From NCBI GenBank assembly GCA_039586095.1, contig JBDHLB010000003.1, positions 62,001 through 126,000 on the forward strand: a DNA stretch of 64,000 nt, read 5' to 3'. A model generated the notes under the pieces. It was given only the letters and a program-made list of their open reading frames with translations, was not told the origin of the DNA and did no database searches. How positions within the stretch are numbered: position 1 is the stretch's first letter; every line of letters starts with the position of its first letter. This DNA comes from JBDHBD01 sp039586095. GTDB lineage: Bacteria; Gemmatimonadota; Gemmatimonadetes; Palauibacterales; Palauibacteraceae. Positions 8,730-17,193 of this stretch are shown here, in pieces. The translations under genes were made by a program, and so were the position numbers.

Positions 8730-10150
8730 TGACCAAGGACCGGTCTCGCCTCAGCCTCACCGTGCGCGACGCCGTCGCGAACGCGCCCGGTACGCTCCGG
8801 GCCCTCGCGCGCGAAGCGGGGGTGCCACACACCACGCTGGTGCGCGTCGGGAAAGGCGAGATCGAAGCGACCCCTGCCCTGGCGGAGAGCCTGGCCAACG
8901 TTTTCGAGCGCTGGGGCGAGGTCTGCAAACTGTACGGCTTCCGGGTGCGCCAGGAACTGTACCGGGCCGAGCGTCAAGGGCAGACGGAGTACTCGGCCCG
9001 GCGCGGTGGCCACGCGCCGCCCGCGCTTCGGGACGCCTTCGGCGCCTGGGCCCAATCCCGCTCTGAGGACCCGGCGGCTGCGAACGATCGAGGGTCGCTC
9101 GAGACGTCGCTCGACGTAGCGGGTCGCGCGGTATCGGTGGAGTGGCTTCTCGGCCAGCTGTGGAACTGCGCGGACGTCGTTCCACCCTCCGAGTGCGACG
9201 CGCTTTCGATTCCTCGCGGATCCACGTACGCTCGAGCCGTGCGTACGGTGAAGCGATCCGTGAATAAGCGAAGGGCCTCGGCGCATCCAAGGGTGCCAGC
9301 AGGAGGCCACCGGGCAGACCCGATCTCCGATGCCGGCGAGACTGCCCTGGATCCGGTCTTCAGCCCATTCCCCGAGACCTCGATCTCCCGGCCTTCGCTG
9401 GCCGAGGGCGAAGTGCACCTGTGGAGCGTGTCGCTGGCGGTCGACGACGATGTGGCACGCGCGGTGGAGCGCTGCCTCTCCGACGAGGAGCGCCGGCAGA
9501 TCGCCCGTCTCCGGTTTGCCCGGCAACGCCGGGCACGTGGGGTCAGCCGGGGCTTGCTGAGGTACCTTCTTGCAGTCTACGTCGGTCTGCCCGCTGTTGA
9601 GCTGCGCTTCCGGGATGGGCCATATGGCAAGCCGGAACTGGTGCCGTTGGCTGCCGGCACCGAAAGGCGAGGTGAGGGAAACCTGGGCTTCAACCTCTCG
9701 CACTCCGCGGACTTGATGCTGATCGCCGTCGCGCCCACCCGCCGTGTCGGCGTCGACGTCGAGCAAGTTCGCCCGATCGACCAGGGAGAGCGCATCGTCC
9801 GCCGGTACTTCTCGGCGCGTGAGCAGGGCTCGATCGCCGGTGCCCCCGAAGGGCGAGCGACGGAGATCTTCCTCCGAGCCTGGACGCGGAAGGAGGCGGT
9901 CGCCAAGGCGATGGGGGAGGGAATCGTCCGCTCGCTGAGCCGTTTGGAGGTGACCGCCGCGCCCGATGTACCGGCGCGGCTGTTGGCGATCGACGGCGAC
10001 CAGCGGCGTGCGGCGGACTGGTCTCTCTTCCACCTGAACCCTGCCGAAGGTTATACGGGCGCCCTGGCGATCGAGGGGCGCACCTGGCGCGTGAGCGCCT
10101 GGAACGCCGAGGTGAGCCAGTTCCTTCACGGCGCGAGCGAATCGATATGA
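8729..10150 (+). CDS. HTH-domain / 4'-phosphopantetheinyl transferase (Sfp-type) fusion protein
   Basis: The 473-residue product has three parts. Residues about 10-75 resemble a XRE-like helix-turn-helix (GTLRALAREAGVPHTTLVRV). Residues about 135-178 hold a short conserved-looking block, LLGQLWNCADVVP then PRGSTYARAVR, which I recognise only as an uncharacterised segment. Residues about 225-473 are a full Sfp/AcpT-type domain, with NLSHS (322-326), the Mg-binding GVDVEQV (341-347) and WTRKEAVAKAMG (385-396). The last part should transfer phosphopantetheine from CoA to carrier proteins. An internal GTG at 9248 could start a free-standing transferase, but no ribosome site is evident. The stop overlaps fdrA by 4 nt. 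Nothing in the window is an obvious carrier-protein substrate. Confidence 0.82.
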   Translation: MTKDRSRLSLTVRDAVANAPGTLRALAREAGVPHTTLVRVGKGEIEATPALAESLANVFERWGEVCKLYGFRVRQELYRAERQGQTEYSARRGGHAPPALRDAFGAWAQSRSEDPAAANDRGSLETSLDVAGRAVSVEWLLGQLWNCADVVPPSECDALSIPRGSTYARAVRTVKRSVNKRRASAHPRVPAGGHRADPISDAGETALDPVFSPFPETSISRPSLAEGEVHLWSVSLAVDDDVARAVERCLSDEERRQIARLRFARQRRARGVSRGLLRYLLAVYVGLPAVELRFRDGPYGKPELVPLAAGTERRGEGNLGFNLSHSADLMLIAVAPTRRVGVDVEQVRPIDQGERIVRRYFSAREQGSIAGAPEGRATEIFLRAWTRKEAVAKAMGEGIVRSLSRLEVTAAPDVPARLLAIDGDQRRAADWSLFHLNPAEGYTGALAIEGRTWRVSAWNAEVSQFLHGASESI

Positions 10151-11955
10151 GCGTCCTGCGAAGCGATCTCCGGCCGGGCGTCTACTGCGACTCGATCGTG
10201 CTCATGCAGCTCCAGAGTACGCTGGCCGACCTGCCGGGCGTGGAGGACGCCGGCGCCGTGATGGGGACGGACGACAACCTCGCGCTGCTCAAGGCCAACA
10301 AGCTGCTTCCGAAGGCGCTCCCGGCCGCGACCGGTCCCTCCGATCTCGTGCTGGTGGTACGGGCCGAGAACGAGGAAGCGGCCACCGCGGCGCTCGGGAG
10401 GGTGGACGAGCTGCTGGCTCGCCGTCGCGCCACGGAAACCGGAGAGTTTCGCCCCCGGACGCTCACCTCGGCCGCCAGGCAACGGCCGGACGCCCGGTGG
10501 GTGCTCGTCTCCGTGCCGGGTCGCCACGCGGCGAGGGTCGCCCGCCAGGCCCTCGACTTGAACCGGCACGTTTTCCTGTTCAGCGACAACGTGCCGTTGG
10601 ACCAGGAGATCGAGCTGAAGCGATCGGCCCGGGAACGCGGCCTGCTGGTGATGGGGCCGGACTGCGGCACGGCCATTCTGAACGGTGTCGGCTTCGGCTT
10701 CGCGAATCGGGTGCGACGCGGTGGAATCGGCCTGGTAGCGGCCTCCGGGACGGGGCTTCAGGCGATCTCCACCCATGTGCACGCGGCCGGCGCCGGCGTG
10801 TCGCACGCGATCGGGACCGGCGGTCGTGACCTGTCGGCGAAAGTGGGTGCAATCACTGCCATCCAGGGGCTCGAGCTCCTGTCCCGGGATCCGGAAACGC
10901 GAGTGATCGTGCTCGTCTCGAAGCCTCCGGCACCCGAGGTGACCGGCAAGGTTCTGGCAGTGGCCGGCGCGACCGGCAAGCCCGTCGTGCTCTACTTCCA
11001 GGGCGACGCTCCTTCTCTGACCGGAGAAGGCAACCTGCACGTCGCCACCAGTCTCCGTGAAGCGGGCGAACGGGCGCTGGAGCTACTGGATAACGAGGCG
11101 ACTGCGCGGGGCGCTTCCGCCCCACCCGTCGTCAGGCTCAAGCCAATCGCTGACGGGTCCCCATCGTCTCTGTCGGCTGAAGCGGGAGGCGCGGGCGGCT
11201 GCCTGCGGGCTCTGTTCGCCGGCGGTACGCTGGCGTCCGAGGCGGTGCTCATGCTGCGCGATCTGGTGCCGCTCAGATCCAACATCGCAGCCGAACGCGT
11301 CGAGCCACTGCCTGAGCCGGGCCGCAGCCTCGGGCACACGATTCTCGACCTGGGCGCGGATGAGTTCACGGTGGGGCGGCCCCACCCGATGATCGACCAT
11401 GACTTGCGGATCCGACGGCTCGAGCAGGAGACGGACGACCCCGAGGTGCGCGTTGTACTGTTGGATGTCGTGCTCGGTGATGGCGCGCATCCCGATCCCG
11501 CCAGCGCCTTGGCCCCGGCGATCGAATCGGCTGCGCACAGGCCGGACCTTGACATCGTGGCGCTGCTCATCGGGACCGACGAAGACCACCAAGACATCGA
11601 GATGCAGGCCGACATTCTGTCACGAGCAGGCGCGCACGTGCGATACGATCTCGGAGAAGCGCTCTCTCTCGTGCGCGACACGCTCGGCGCAACTGGCGCC
11701 GAAAGCGCCAGGCCCGGGACACAGCCACCACTGAGACGCACCGCCGCCTGCGAGACGGCACCGCCCACGCCTGCAACCCACCCCGTCGACCTGGCCGACC
11801 TGCAGGCGCCCGTGAGCGCGATCAACGTGGGGCTCGAGTCGTTCTACGAGAGTCTACTCGCTCAGGACGCCAAGGCGATCCACGTCGACTGGAGGCCGCC
11901 GGCGGGAGGCGACGAGACGCTGATGGCGATTCTCGACAAGATGCGGCTGCGATAG
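10147..11955 (+). CDS. fdrA: FdrA-family acyl-CoA synthetase-like protein
   Basis: The 602-residue product is built like FdrA: a small N-terminal domain, then two succinyl-CoA-synthetase-alpha-like Rossmann regions. These contain MGPDCGTAILNGVGFGFAN and GIGLVAASGTGLQ, the nucleotide/CoA-binding pattern of the family. The C-terminal tail has FYESLLAQDAKAIHVDWRPP, typical of FdrA ends. In E. coli, fdrA lies with ylbE and ylbF in the allantoin region, and these have been proposed to act together in oxamate carbamoyl transfer. Here the DUF1116 (YlbE-type) gene follows, supporting the same role, but no YlbF (DUF2877) or carbamate kinase gene is visible. A low-complexity stretch near 525-550 makes it somewhat longer than usual. 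Confidence 0.88.
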   Translation: MSVLRSDLRPGVYCDSIVLMQLQSTLADLPGVEDAGAVMGTDDNLALLKANKLLPKALPAATGPSDLVLVVRAENEEAATAALGRVDELLARRRATETGEFRPRTLTSAARQRPDARWVLVSVPGRHAARVARQALDLNRHVFLFSDNVPLDQEIELKRSARERGLLVMGPDCGTAILNGVGFGFANRVRRGGIGLVAASGTGLQAISTHVHAAGAGVSHAIGTGGRDLSAKVGAITAIQGLELLSRDPETRVIVLVSKPPAPEVTGKVLAVAGATGKPVVLYFQGDAPSLTGEGNLHVATSLREAGERALELLDNEATARGASAPPVVRLKPIADGSPSSLSAEAGGAGGCLRALFAGGTLASEAVLMLRDLVPLRSNIAAERVEPLPEPGRSLGHTILDLGADEFTVGRPHPMIDHDLRIRRLEQETDDPEVRVVLLDVVLGDGAHPDPASALAPAIESAAHRPDLDIVALLIGTDEDHQDIEMQADILSRAGAHVRYDLGEALSLVRDTLGATGAESARPGTQPPLRRTAACETAPPTPATHPVDLADLQAPVSAINVGLESFYESLLAQDAKAIHVDWRPPAGGDETLMAILDKMRLR

Positions 11956-11968
11956 GGGCCTAGGCCCC
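11955..11968. repeat. 14-bp perfect GC palindrome at the fdrA stop codon
   Basis: GGGGCCTAGGCCCC begins on the last base of the fdrA stop codon and lies 25 nt before the next start. It could form a short RNA hairpin that stabilises or attenuates the transcript between fdrA and the DUF1116 gene, or be a protein site. It has no T-run, so it is not a classical terminator. Confidence 0.3.
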
Positions 11969-11993
11969 AGCAGCAGTCAGGGAGGAGACACGC

Positions 11994-13235
11994 GTGAACA
12001 TAGAACAGGCGAATCGCACTGCGGTGGACCGGATGATGGCCGCCCGGCCGATCCTCACGACCGTCTCCACGGCACTGGACGCCATTCCCGGTATGCACGA
12101 CCGATTGCTTCTGCACGCCGGCCCACCGATCGAATGGGAACGCGCCTCCGGCCCGCTGCGCGGAGCGATGATCGGAGCGTTGCTGTTTGAAGGCCTGGCC
12201 GAGGATGAGGCGGAAGCCGTCGCCGCGATCGAAGGCGGAGAGATCGAATGGGAGCCCTGTCACCACCATCAGGCCGTCGGTCCGATGGCCGGCGTCACCT
12301 CGCCTTCCATGGCGGTGTACGTGGTCGAGAACGTGACCGACGGCAACGTGGCCTTCTCGAACCTGAACGAGGGTTACGGGAAAGTGCTGCGCTATGGTGC
12401 ATACAGCCCGGATGTGCTGGACCGGCTGCGCTGGATGAACCAGGTGTTGGCCCCCGTCCTGGCCGACGCGCTGGCCGAGGGCGAGGGGCTCGACCTGCGA
12501 GCGTTGCTTGCAGAGGCCCTTCACATGGGTGACGAAGGCCACAACCGGAACAAGGCCGGCTCGCTGATTTTTCTGAAACTCCTCGCGCCCCTCATCGCGA
12601 AGACGGCGGCCGACAGCACGGTGGAAGCGGAGGTGCTGAGCTTTTTGGGTGACAACGCGCTCAGCGTGCTCAACCCCGTGATGGCGGCCTGCAAGAGCAT
12701 GGCGGACGCGGCCCACGGGATAGAAGGAAGCACCGTCGTAACAACGATGGCCCGCAACGGGACCGACTTCGGGATTCGGGTGAGCGGCCTCGGCGACCGG
12801 TGGTTCACGGCCCCTTCGGCCACCCCCGATGGCCTGTACTTCACGGGGTACACGGCGGCCGACGCGAACCCCGACATAGGAGACAGCACGATCACCGAGA
12901 CAGCCGGGAGCGGCGGCTTTGCCATGGCCTCGGCGCCGGCCATCGTGAGCTTCGTGAGCGGGACGCCGCAGGACGCGTTACACGCCACGCTCGAGATGTA
13001 TGAGATCTGCGAGGCCGAGCACGAACACTTCACGATCCCGCCACTCGACTTTCGGGGTACGCCGACGGGGATCGACATCCGCAAGGTCGTAGAGCTGGAT
13101 CTGCCGCCCCGCGTCAACACGGGGATCGCGCACCGCGAGCCCGGCGTCGGCCAGATTGGCGCGGGCCTGGTACGGCCGCCGATCGAGCTCTTCAGGCAGG
13201 CGCTCTTGGCGTACGCGGAGCATTACGGCCCGTGA
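11994..13235 (+). CDS. DUF1116 family protein (YlbE-type, FdrA partner)
   Basis: The gene starts with GTG 11994 preceded by GGAGGAG at 11981-11987. The 413-residue product matches the DUF1116 family in length and features. Visible blocks include EPCHHHQAVGPMAGVTSPSM, FSNLNEGYGKVLRYGAY, LHMGDEGHNRNKAGS and TPTGIDIRKVVE; the His cluster and the GDE-H-R-N segment look like ligand or active-site residues. No signal peptide or membrane helix is seen. E. coli YlbE sits beside FdrA and has been proposed as a subunit of an oxamate carbamoyltransferase. The 38-nt gap to fdrA contains only a short palindrome and the ribosome site, so they are probably cotranscribed. Confidence 0.85.
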   Translation: MNIEQANRTAVDRMMAARPILTTVSTALDAIPGMHDRLLLHAGPPIEWERASGPLRGAMIGALLFEGLAEDEAEAVAAIEGGEIEWEPCHHHQAVGPMAGVTSPSMAVYVVENVTDGNVAFSNLNEGYGKVLRYGAYSPDVLDRLRWMNQVLAPVLADALAEGEGLDLRALLAEALHMGDEGHNRNKAGSLIFLKLLAPLIAKTAADSTVEAEVLSFLGDNALSVLNPVMAACKSMADAAHGIEGSTVVTTMARNGTDFGIRVSGLGDRWFTAPSATPDGLYFTGYTAADANPDIGDSTITETAGSGGFAMASAPAIVSFVSGTPQDALHATLEMYEICEAEHEHFTIPPLDFRGTPTGIDIRKVVELDLPPRVNTGIAHREPGVGQIGAGLVRPPIELFRQALLAYAEHYGP

Positions 13236-13358
13236 TCTGACGGATTTCCTGACACCACAGTGCCGGGCGGAGCCCACGTCCAGGCACGGTGTAGCCCCAC
13301 ATCACTCACGATCAAACTCGAGCGGAAACTCCTGCGGGGGAGAGGGAAACCAGGCAAC

Positions 13359-14795
13359 ATGGCGGAATCCGCACACAGCGACTCGACCGAAGCCGAGAGC
13401 GGCCGCAGGGTGAAGCTGCCGGTGCACATGCCGCCGGCCTTTCATCTGCTGGCCAAGCCCACCGGTGCGCAGTGCAACCTCGACTGCGCGTACTGTTTCT
13501 TCCTCGACAAGGAACTGCTGTATCCCGACAGCCGCTTCCGCATGTCGGACGAGATGCTGGAGGGCTACATCCGCCAGCTGATTGAGTCCCATCAGACGAA
13601 TCAGGTGACCGTGGCCTGGCAGGGGGGCGAGCCGACCCTGATGGGACCGGCCTTTTATCGCCGGGCGATGGAGCTCGAGGAGAAGTACCGTCGCCCCGGG
13701 ATGACCTTCCTGAACACCATGCAGACGAACGGCACGCTGCTCGACGACGAGTGGTGCGAACTGTTCAAGGAGCACGACTTCCTGATCGGGCTCAGCATCG
13801 ACGGACCGGGCTGGCTGCACGACATCTACCGGCTCGACAAAGGCGGGCAGCCGACGTTCGACAAGGTCATGCGAGGCTTGCGGCTGCTGCAGAAGCACGA
13901 GGTCGAGTACAACCTCCTCACCACCGTCAACCGGGCTAACGGAGATTACCCGCTGGAGGTCTATCACTTCCTGCGTGACGAGGCCGGCACCGACTGGATC
14001 CAGTTCATCCCGGTCGTGGAGCGCATCGACGAGACCGGCCGGGCGCTATGCCAGGAGGGATCGACCGTTTCCGATCGCTCGGTCGAGCCGGAGCAGTTCG
14101 GCCATTTCCTGAGCACGATCTTCGACGAGTGGGTCCGCAACGATGTCGGCAAAGTCTACATCCAGACGTTCGAAGCGGCGTTGAGGAACTGGCTCGGAAT
14201 GGACTCGTCCGGCATGTGCGTCTTCAACGAGACCTGCGGGGTGGGGCTGGCCATCGAGCACAACGGAGACCTCTACGCCTGTGACCATTTCGTGGAGCCG
14301 AACTATCACCTGGGCAACATCCAGGACGTGCACATGTCCGAAATGGTCGCCTCGGATCAGCAGCTGAAGTTCGGTCAGGACAAGCGGGACACGCTGCCGC
14401 AGTATTGCCTGGATTGTGATGTGCGCTTCGCCTGCCACGGCGAGTGTCCGAAGAACCGTTTCACGCTGACCCCGGATGGGGAGCCCGGGCTGAACTACCT
14501 GTGTGCGGGATTCAAGCACTTCTTCCACCACGTCGACTTCCCGATGAAGATCATGGCGGGTCTCTTGCGCCGACAACGGCCGGCCACGGAGGTGATGCAG
14601 ATACTGGCGGCGGAGGAAGCCAAGCTGGCCGCGGCGGTGGCGCAGGCGGGTCGCAACGATCCCTGCCCGTGCGGCAGCGGACGCAAGGTCAAGAAGTGCC
14701 ACGGCTTGCCCGAATCCGAGCGGGAACCGAAGCGACCCAGACGGCCGCTTCCAGAGCCGCAAAAGCGCTCCGATTCGATCGCGACAGCGACCTAG
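13359..14795 (+). CDS. SPASM-domain radical SAM enzyme (anaerobic sulfatase maturase-like) with C-terminal SEC-C motif
   Basis: From ATG 13359 the product is 478 residues; the frame is open upstream to 13260 but that part looks non-coding. The radical SAM cluster motif is CNLDCAYCFF near residue 39. The Gly-rich SAM motif AWQGGEPTL follows. The C-terminal SPASM region has Cys residues in MCVFNETCGV, YACDHF and YCLDCDVRFACHGECP, matching the anSME group that oxidises Ser or Cys to formylglycine or matures peptides. The end carries NDPCPCGSGRKVKKCHG, a SEC-C zinc motif. No sulfatase with a CxPxR or SxPxR motif is in the window, so its substrate is unknown. It is the last gene of the plus-strand group and converges with the amidase operon. 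Confidence 0.87.
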   Translation: MAESAHSDSTEAESGRRVKLPVHMPPAFHLLAKPTGAQCNLDCAYCFFLDKELLYPDSRFRMSDEMLEGYIRQLIESHQTNQVTVAWQGGEPTLMGPAFYRRAMELEEKYRRPGMTFLNTMQTNGTLLDDEWCELFKEHDFLIGLSIDGPGWLHDIYRLDKGGQPTFDKVMRGLRLLQKHEVEYNLLTTVNRANGDYPLEVYHFLRDEAGTDWIQFIPVVERIDETGRALCQEGSTVSDRSVEPEQFGHFLSTIFDEWVRNDVGKVYIQTFEAALRNWLGMDSSGMCVFNETCGVGLAIEHNGDLYACDHFVEPNYHLGNIQDVHMSEMVASDQQLKFGQDKRDTLPQYCLDCDVRFACHGECPKNRFTLTPDGEPGLNYLCAGFKHFFHHVDFPMKIMAGLLRRQRPATEVMQILAAEEAKLAAAVAQAGRNDPCPCGSGRKVKKCHGLPESEREPKRPRRPLPEPQKRSDSIATAT

Positions 14796-14847
14796 CGCCC
14801 CCTTTCGCCGCGAACCCTGAAGCGGCGCCGATTCTACGGCGGCGATT

Positions 14848-16293
14848 CTACATATTGGGATGCCCGATCGGGTGAAGCGCCTCGACTCTGCCGGCGAGGG
14901 CCAGCACCGCCTCTTCGCCTCGCGGCGGGCCGATGATCTGAAGGCCCACTGGCAGCCCCCCGCTGTCCAGCCCGCACGGCACGGACGCGACCGGGAGCCC
15001 GCTGAGGCTGAAGATGAAAGTGGGCGCGAACCACTCAATGTAGCTCTTCATGCGCCGGCCCCCGACTTCTTCGGGGTGGTTCTGTTCGGCCGGGAAGGGT
15101 CGCACGGCCACGCAGGGCGTCAGCACCTGGTCGAAGCGCTCGAAGGTCCGGTCCATCTCGCGCCACAGCCGTCCCCGGGCCTGTTCCGCGGCGGCGAGTT
15201 GTTCAGCGGTCACGGCGAGCCCCACTTCGATGTTTCCTCGCAGGTTCTCTCCCAATTCGTTCAGCCGATCGAGCCGGCTGACGTGGGAGGCGACCATCCA
15301 GCGGCCCCGGATCGCGAGGAACGCGTCGAAGGCGTAGGAAAGATCGAGCTCGACCTCTTCGACAGTCGCTCCGTTCCCGTCCAGCGCCTCCGCCGCGCTC
15401 CGGCACACCGGCTCCACCTCGGACTCGAACCCCAGGCCGGTGGGGTCGCGCACGTAGGCAACCCGCAGACCATCCGCCGGGCCACGGCGCACCGCACCGA
15501 TGAAGTCGCGACCCCTGGTCGGCTGCACGACCGGTGACAGGGGACTGGGACCGGATATCGCCTGAAGCATAAGCGCGACGTCCTCCGCCGTCCGCGCCAT
15601 CGGCCCTGTGACGTCGAGGTCATCCCACACGAGGTCTGTCGGATAGGTCGGGACGAGACCGGGTGAAGGCCTCAGGCCCACGACGCCACAGAACGACGCC
15701 GGAATCCGCAACGAACCGCCCAGGTCCGTGCCCTGGGCCAGTGCGACCATCCCGCTGGCCAGCGCCGCCGCGCCGCCGCCGGTGGATCCACCGGCGCTCA
15801 GCGTTGGATCCCATGGGTTTCGTGTTCGACCGAACACCTCGTTGAACGTGTTTGCCCCGGCAGCGAACTCCGGCGTGTTGGTCTTTCCCAGCACGATGGC
15901 CCCCGCCTCGCGCAGCCGGCGCACCACCAGGGCGTCTTCGGTCGGCACGTGTTCGGCGTACAGCGGTGAGCCGTACGTGGTGCGCATCCCGGCGACGGGG
16001 GTCACGTCCTTGATCCCCACGGGAAGTCCCTGCAGGAGCCCCGGCTTCTCGCCGCGCGACTCGGCATCAACGGCTCGACGCGCAAGTGCTCGAGCCTCAT
16101 CGAGGGCGGTCTCCGACAACGTGACGACCGCGTTGATCAGCTCGTTGTGGCGCTCGATCCGGGCGAGACAAGCCTCCACGACCTCGACGGGCGACAGCTC
16201 GCCGACCCCGATTCGGCGCCGGAGCTCCGTTGCGGAGAGGCGCGCGATGTCAGTGTGGTCGCTCACCGTACGCTGGCCTCGTTCATCTTCCAC
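14848..16293 (-). CDS. Amidase signature family hydrolase
   Basis: The 481-residue product has the amidase signature fold. The Ser-cisSer-Lys triad can be assigned as Lys95 (VGIKD), Ser170 (SAGGSTGGGAA) and Ser194 (GTDLGGSLRIPAS). It should hydrolyse a C-N amide or ureide bond in the cytoplasm. It is the last gene of a minus-strand operon with a cyclase-family hydrolase, a CoA-transferase, permeases and a molybdenum hydroxylase. This suggests it cleaves an acyclic amide formed by ring opening (for example a ureido acid); that is inference. Start is GTG 16293 or the GTG at 16266, which has GAGG upstream. Confidence 0.9.
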   Translation of the reverse strand: MEDERGQRTVSDHTDIARLSATELRRRIGVGELSPVEVVEACLARIERHNELINAVVTLSETALDEARALARRAVDAESRGEKPGLLQGLPVGIKDVTPVAGMRTTYGSPLYAEHVPTEDALVVRRLREAGAIVLGKTNTPEFAAGANTFNEVFGRTRNPWDPTLSAGGSTGGGAAALASGMVALAQGTDLGGSLRIPASFCGVVGLRPSPGLVPTYPTDLVWDDLDVTGPMARTAEDVALMLQAISGPSPLSPVVQPTRGRDFIGAVRRGPADGLRVAYVRDPTGLGFESEVEPVCRSAAEALDGNGATVEEVELDLSYAFDAFLAIRGRWMVASHVSRLDRLNELGENLRGNIEVGLAVTAEQLAAAEQARGRLWREMDRTFERFDQVLTPCVAVRPFPAEQNHPEEVGGRRMKSYIEWFAPTFIFSLSGLPVASVPCGLDSGGLPVGLQIIGPPRGEEAVLALAGRVEALHPIGHPNM

Positions 16294-16329
16294 CCGCGCT
16301 CGACCTGCGAGTTCTTGCCTTCGCAGCGG

Positions 16330-17118
16330 CTACTCCTCGACGAACGCGATCACCCGGGCGAAGGCCGCCTCGCCGCCCTTGAAGTTCCACGGAAACACGC
16401 CGAGCGTCAGCCGGCGGTTCTGCAGCTCCGGAGCGGAGATGGAGCCCCCCAGGTTCTCCACGTGCATGCAGTTGTACGGGAACAGCTTGTTGTGAGTGAG
16501 CTGGTAGTCCTCGTCGGGGAACAGCCGGTCCACGGCTTCCTTGCCCCCGAACTTCTCCTCGGTCAGCGCCCGCACCCGGTCGCAGTGTCCGAACGTGCCC
16601 TTCCCGAGGAAGCGTCCGATGGGCAGGTCCATAGGGTGGTCTGTAGAGACGGCGTCCACGCCCCAGATGTGAACCTTCTTCTCGAGCAGCCACGGCACCA
16701 TGTCCGGGTGCGCGCCCGGGTGGCGGTGGACGTATCGCTCCTCGTCGGCCTCCGCCCCGAACTGCGCGTACCGGTGCCAGCCGGTATGGAGCAGCACGAT
16801 GTCGCCCTCCCGGACCTCGACCCGGCTGTCGATCATCTCCGGCGTGTACGCGGCCACATCGTCCATCTCTTCGGTCAAATCGACGATGACGCCCGGTCCA
16901 TAGAGCCAATCGAGCGGGATCTCGTCGATCGTCATCCCGCCGGTCACGAAGTGACGGGGCGCGTCCAGGTGGGTCCCCATGTGATTCGAGGTCTGGATGT
17001 ACTGGGCGTTCACCCCGTGCTCCGCCTTCCGCTTGATGTACTTCACTTCGAACGGCGGATAGTAGGGCCAGAAGAACACGTCCTGATTCAGCGGTTGAGA
17101 AAGATCGTATAGCTTCAT
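16330..17118 (-). CDS. Cyclase family protein (kynurenine formamidase / isatin hydrolase-like)
   Basis: The ATG at 17118 is preceded by ACGGAGAG. The 262-residue product carries HMGTHLDAPRHF (residues about 46-57), the metal-binding HxGTHxDxPxH motif of the cyclase/KynB/isatin hydrolase family, and FPYNCMHVENLGG near the end, which contributes the remaining pocket. Members use Mn or Zn to hydrolyse cyclic or N-formyl amides. In this operon it is a good candidate for opening a heterocyclic ring before the amidase. The exact substrate cannot be assigned. Confidence 0.88.
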   Translation of the reverse strand: MKLYDLSQPLNQDVFFWPYYPPFEVKYIKRKAEHGVNAQYIQTSNHMGTHLDAPRHFVTGGMTIDEIPLDWLYGPGVIVDLTEEMDDVAAYTPEMIDSRVEVREGDIVLLHTGWHRYAQFGAEADEERYVHRHPGAHPDMVPWLLEKKVHIWGVDAVSTDHPMDLPIGRFLGKGTFGHCDRVRALTEEKFGGKEAVDRLFPDEDYQLTHNKLFPYNCMHVENLGGSISAPELQNRRLTLGVFPWNFKGGEAAFARVIAFVEE

Positions 17119-17193
17119 TTCGACTCTCCGTTGTTGTCATCGAGGCGGCAGGCGGCGGTCCCCTGCGACGACCCGGCTCCGAGTGCCAACCTC

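Noticed and set aside
14806..14827. Hairpin between the convergent radical SAM and amidase genes as a terminator
   Set aside because: Only a 6-bp stem with a 10-nt loop and no T-run; too weak to call in GC-rich DNA.
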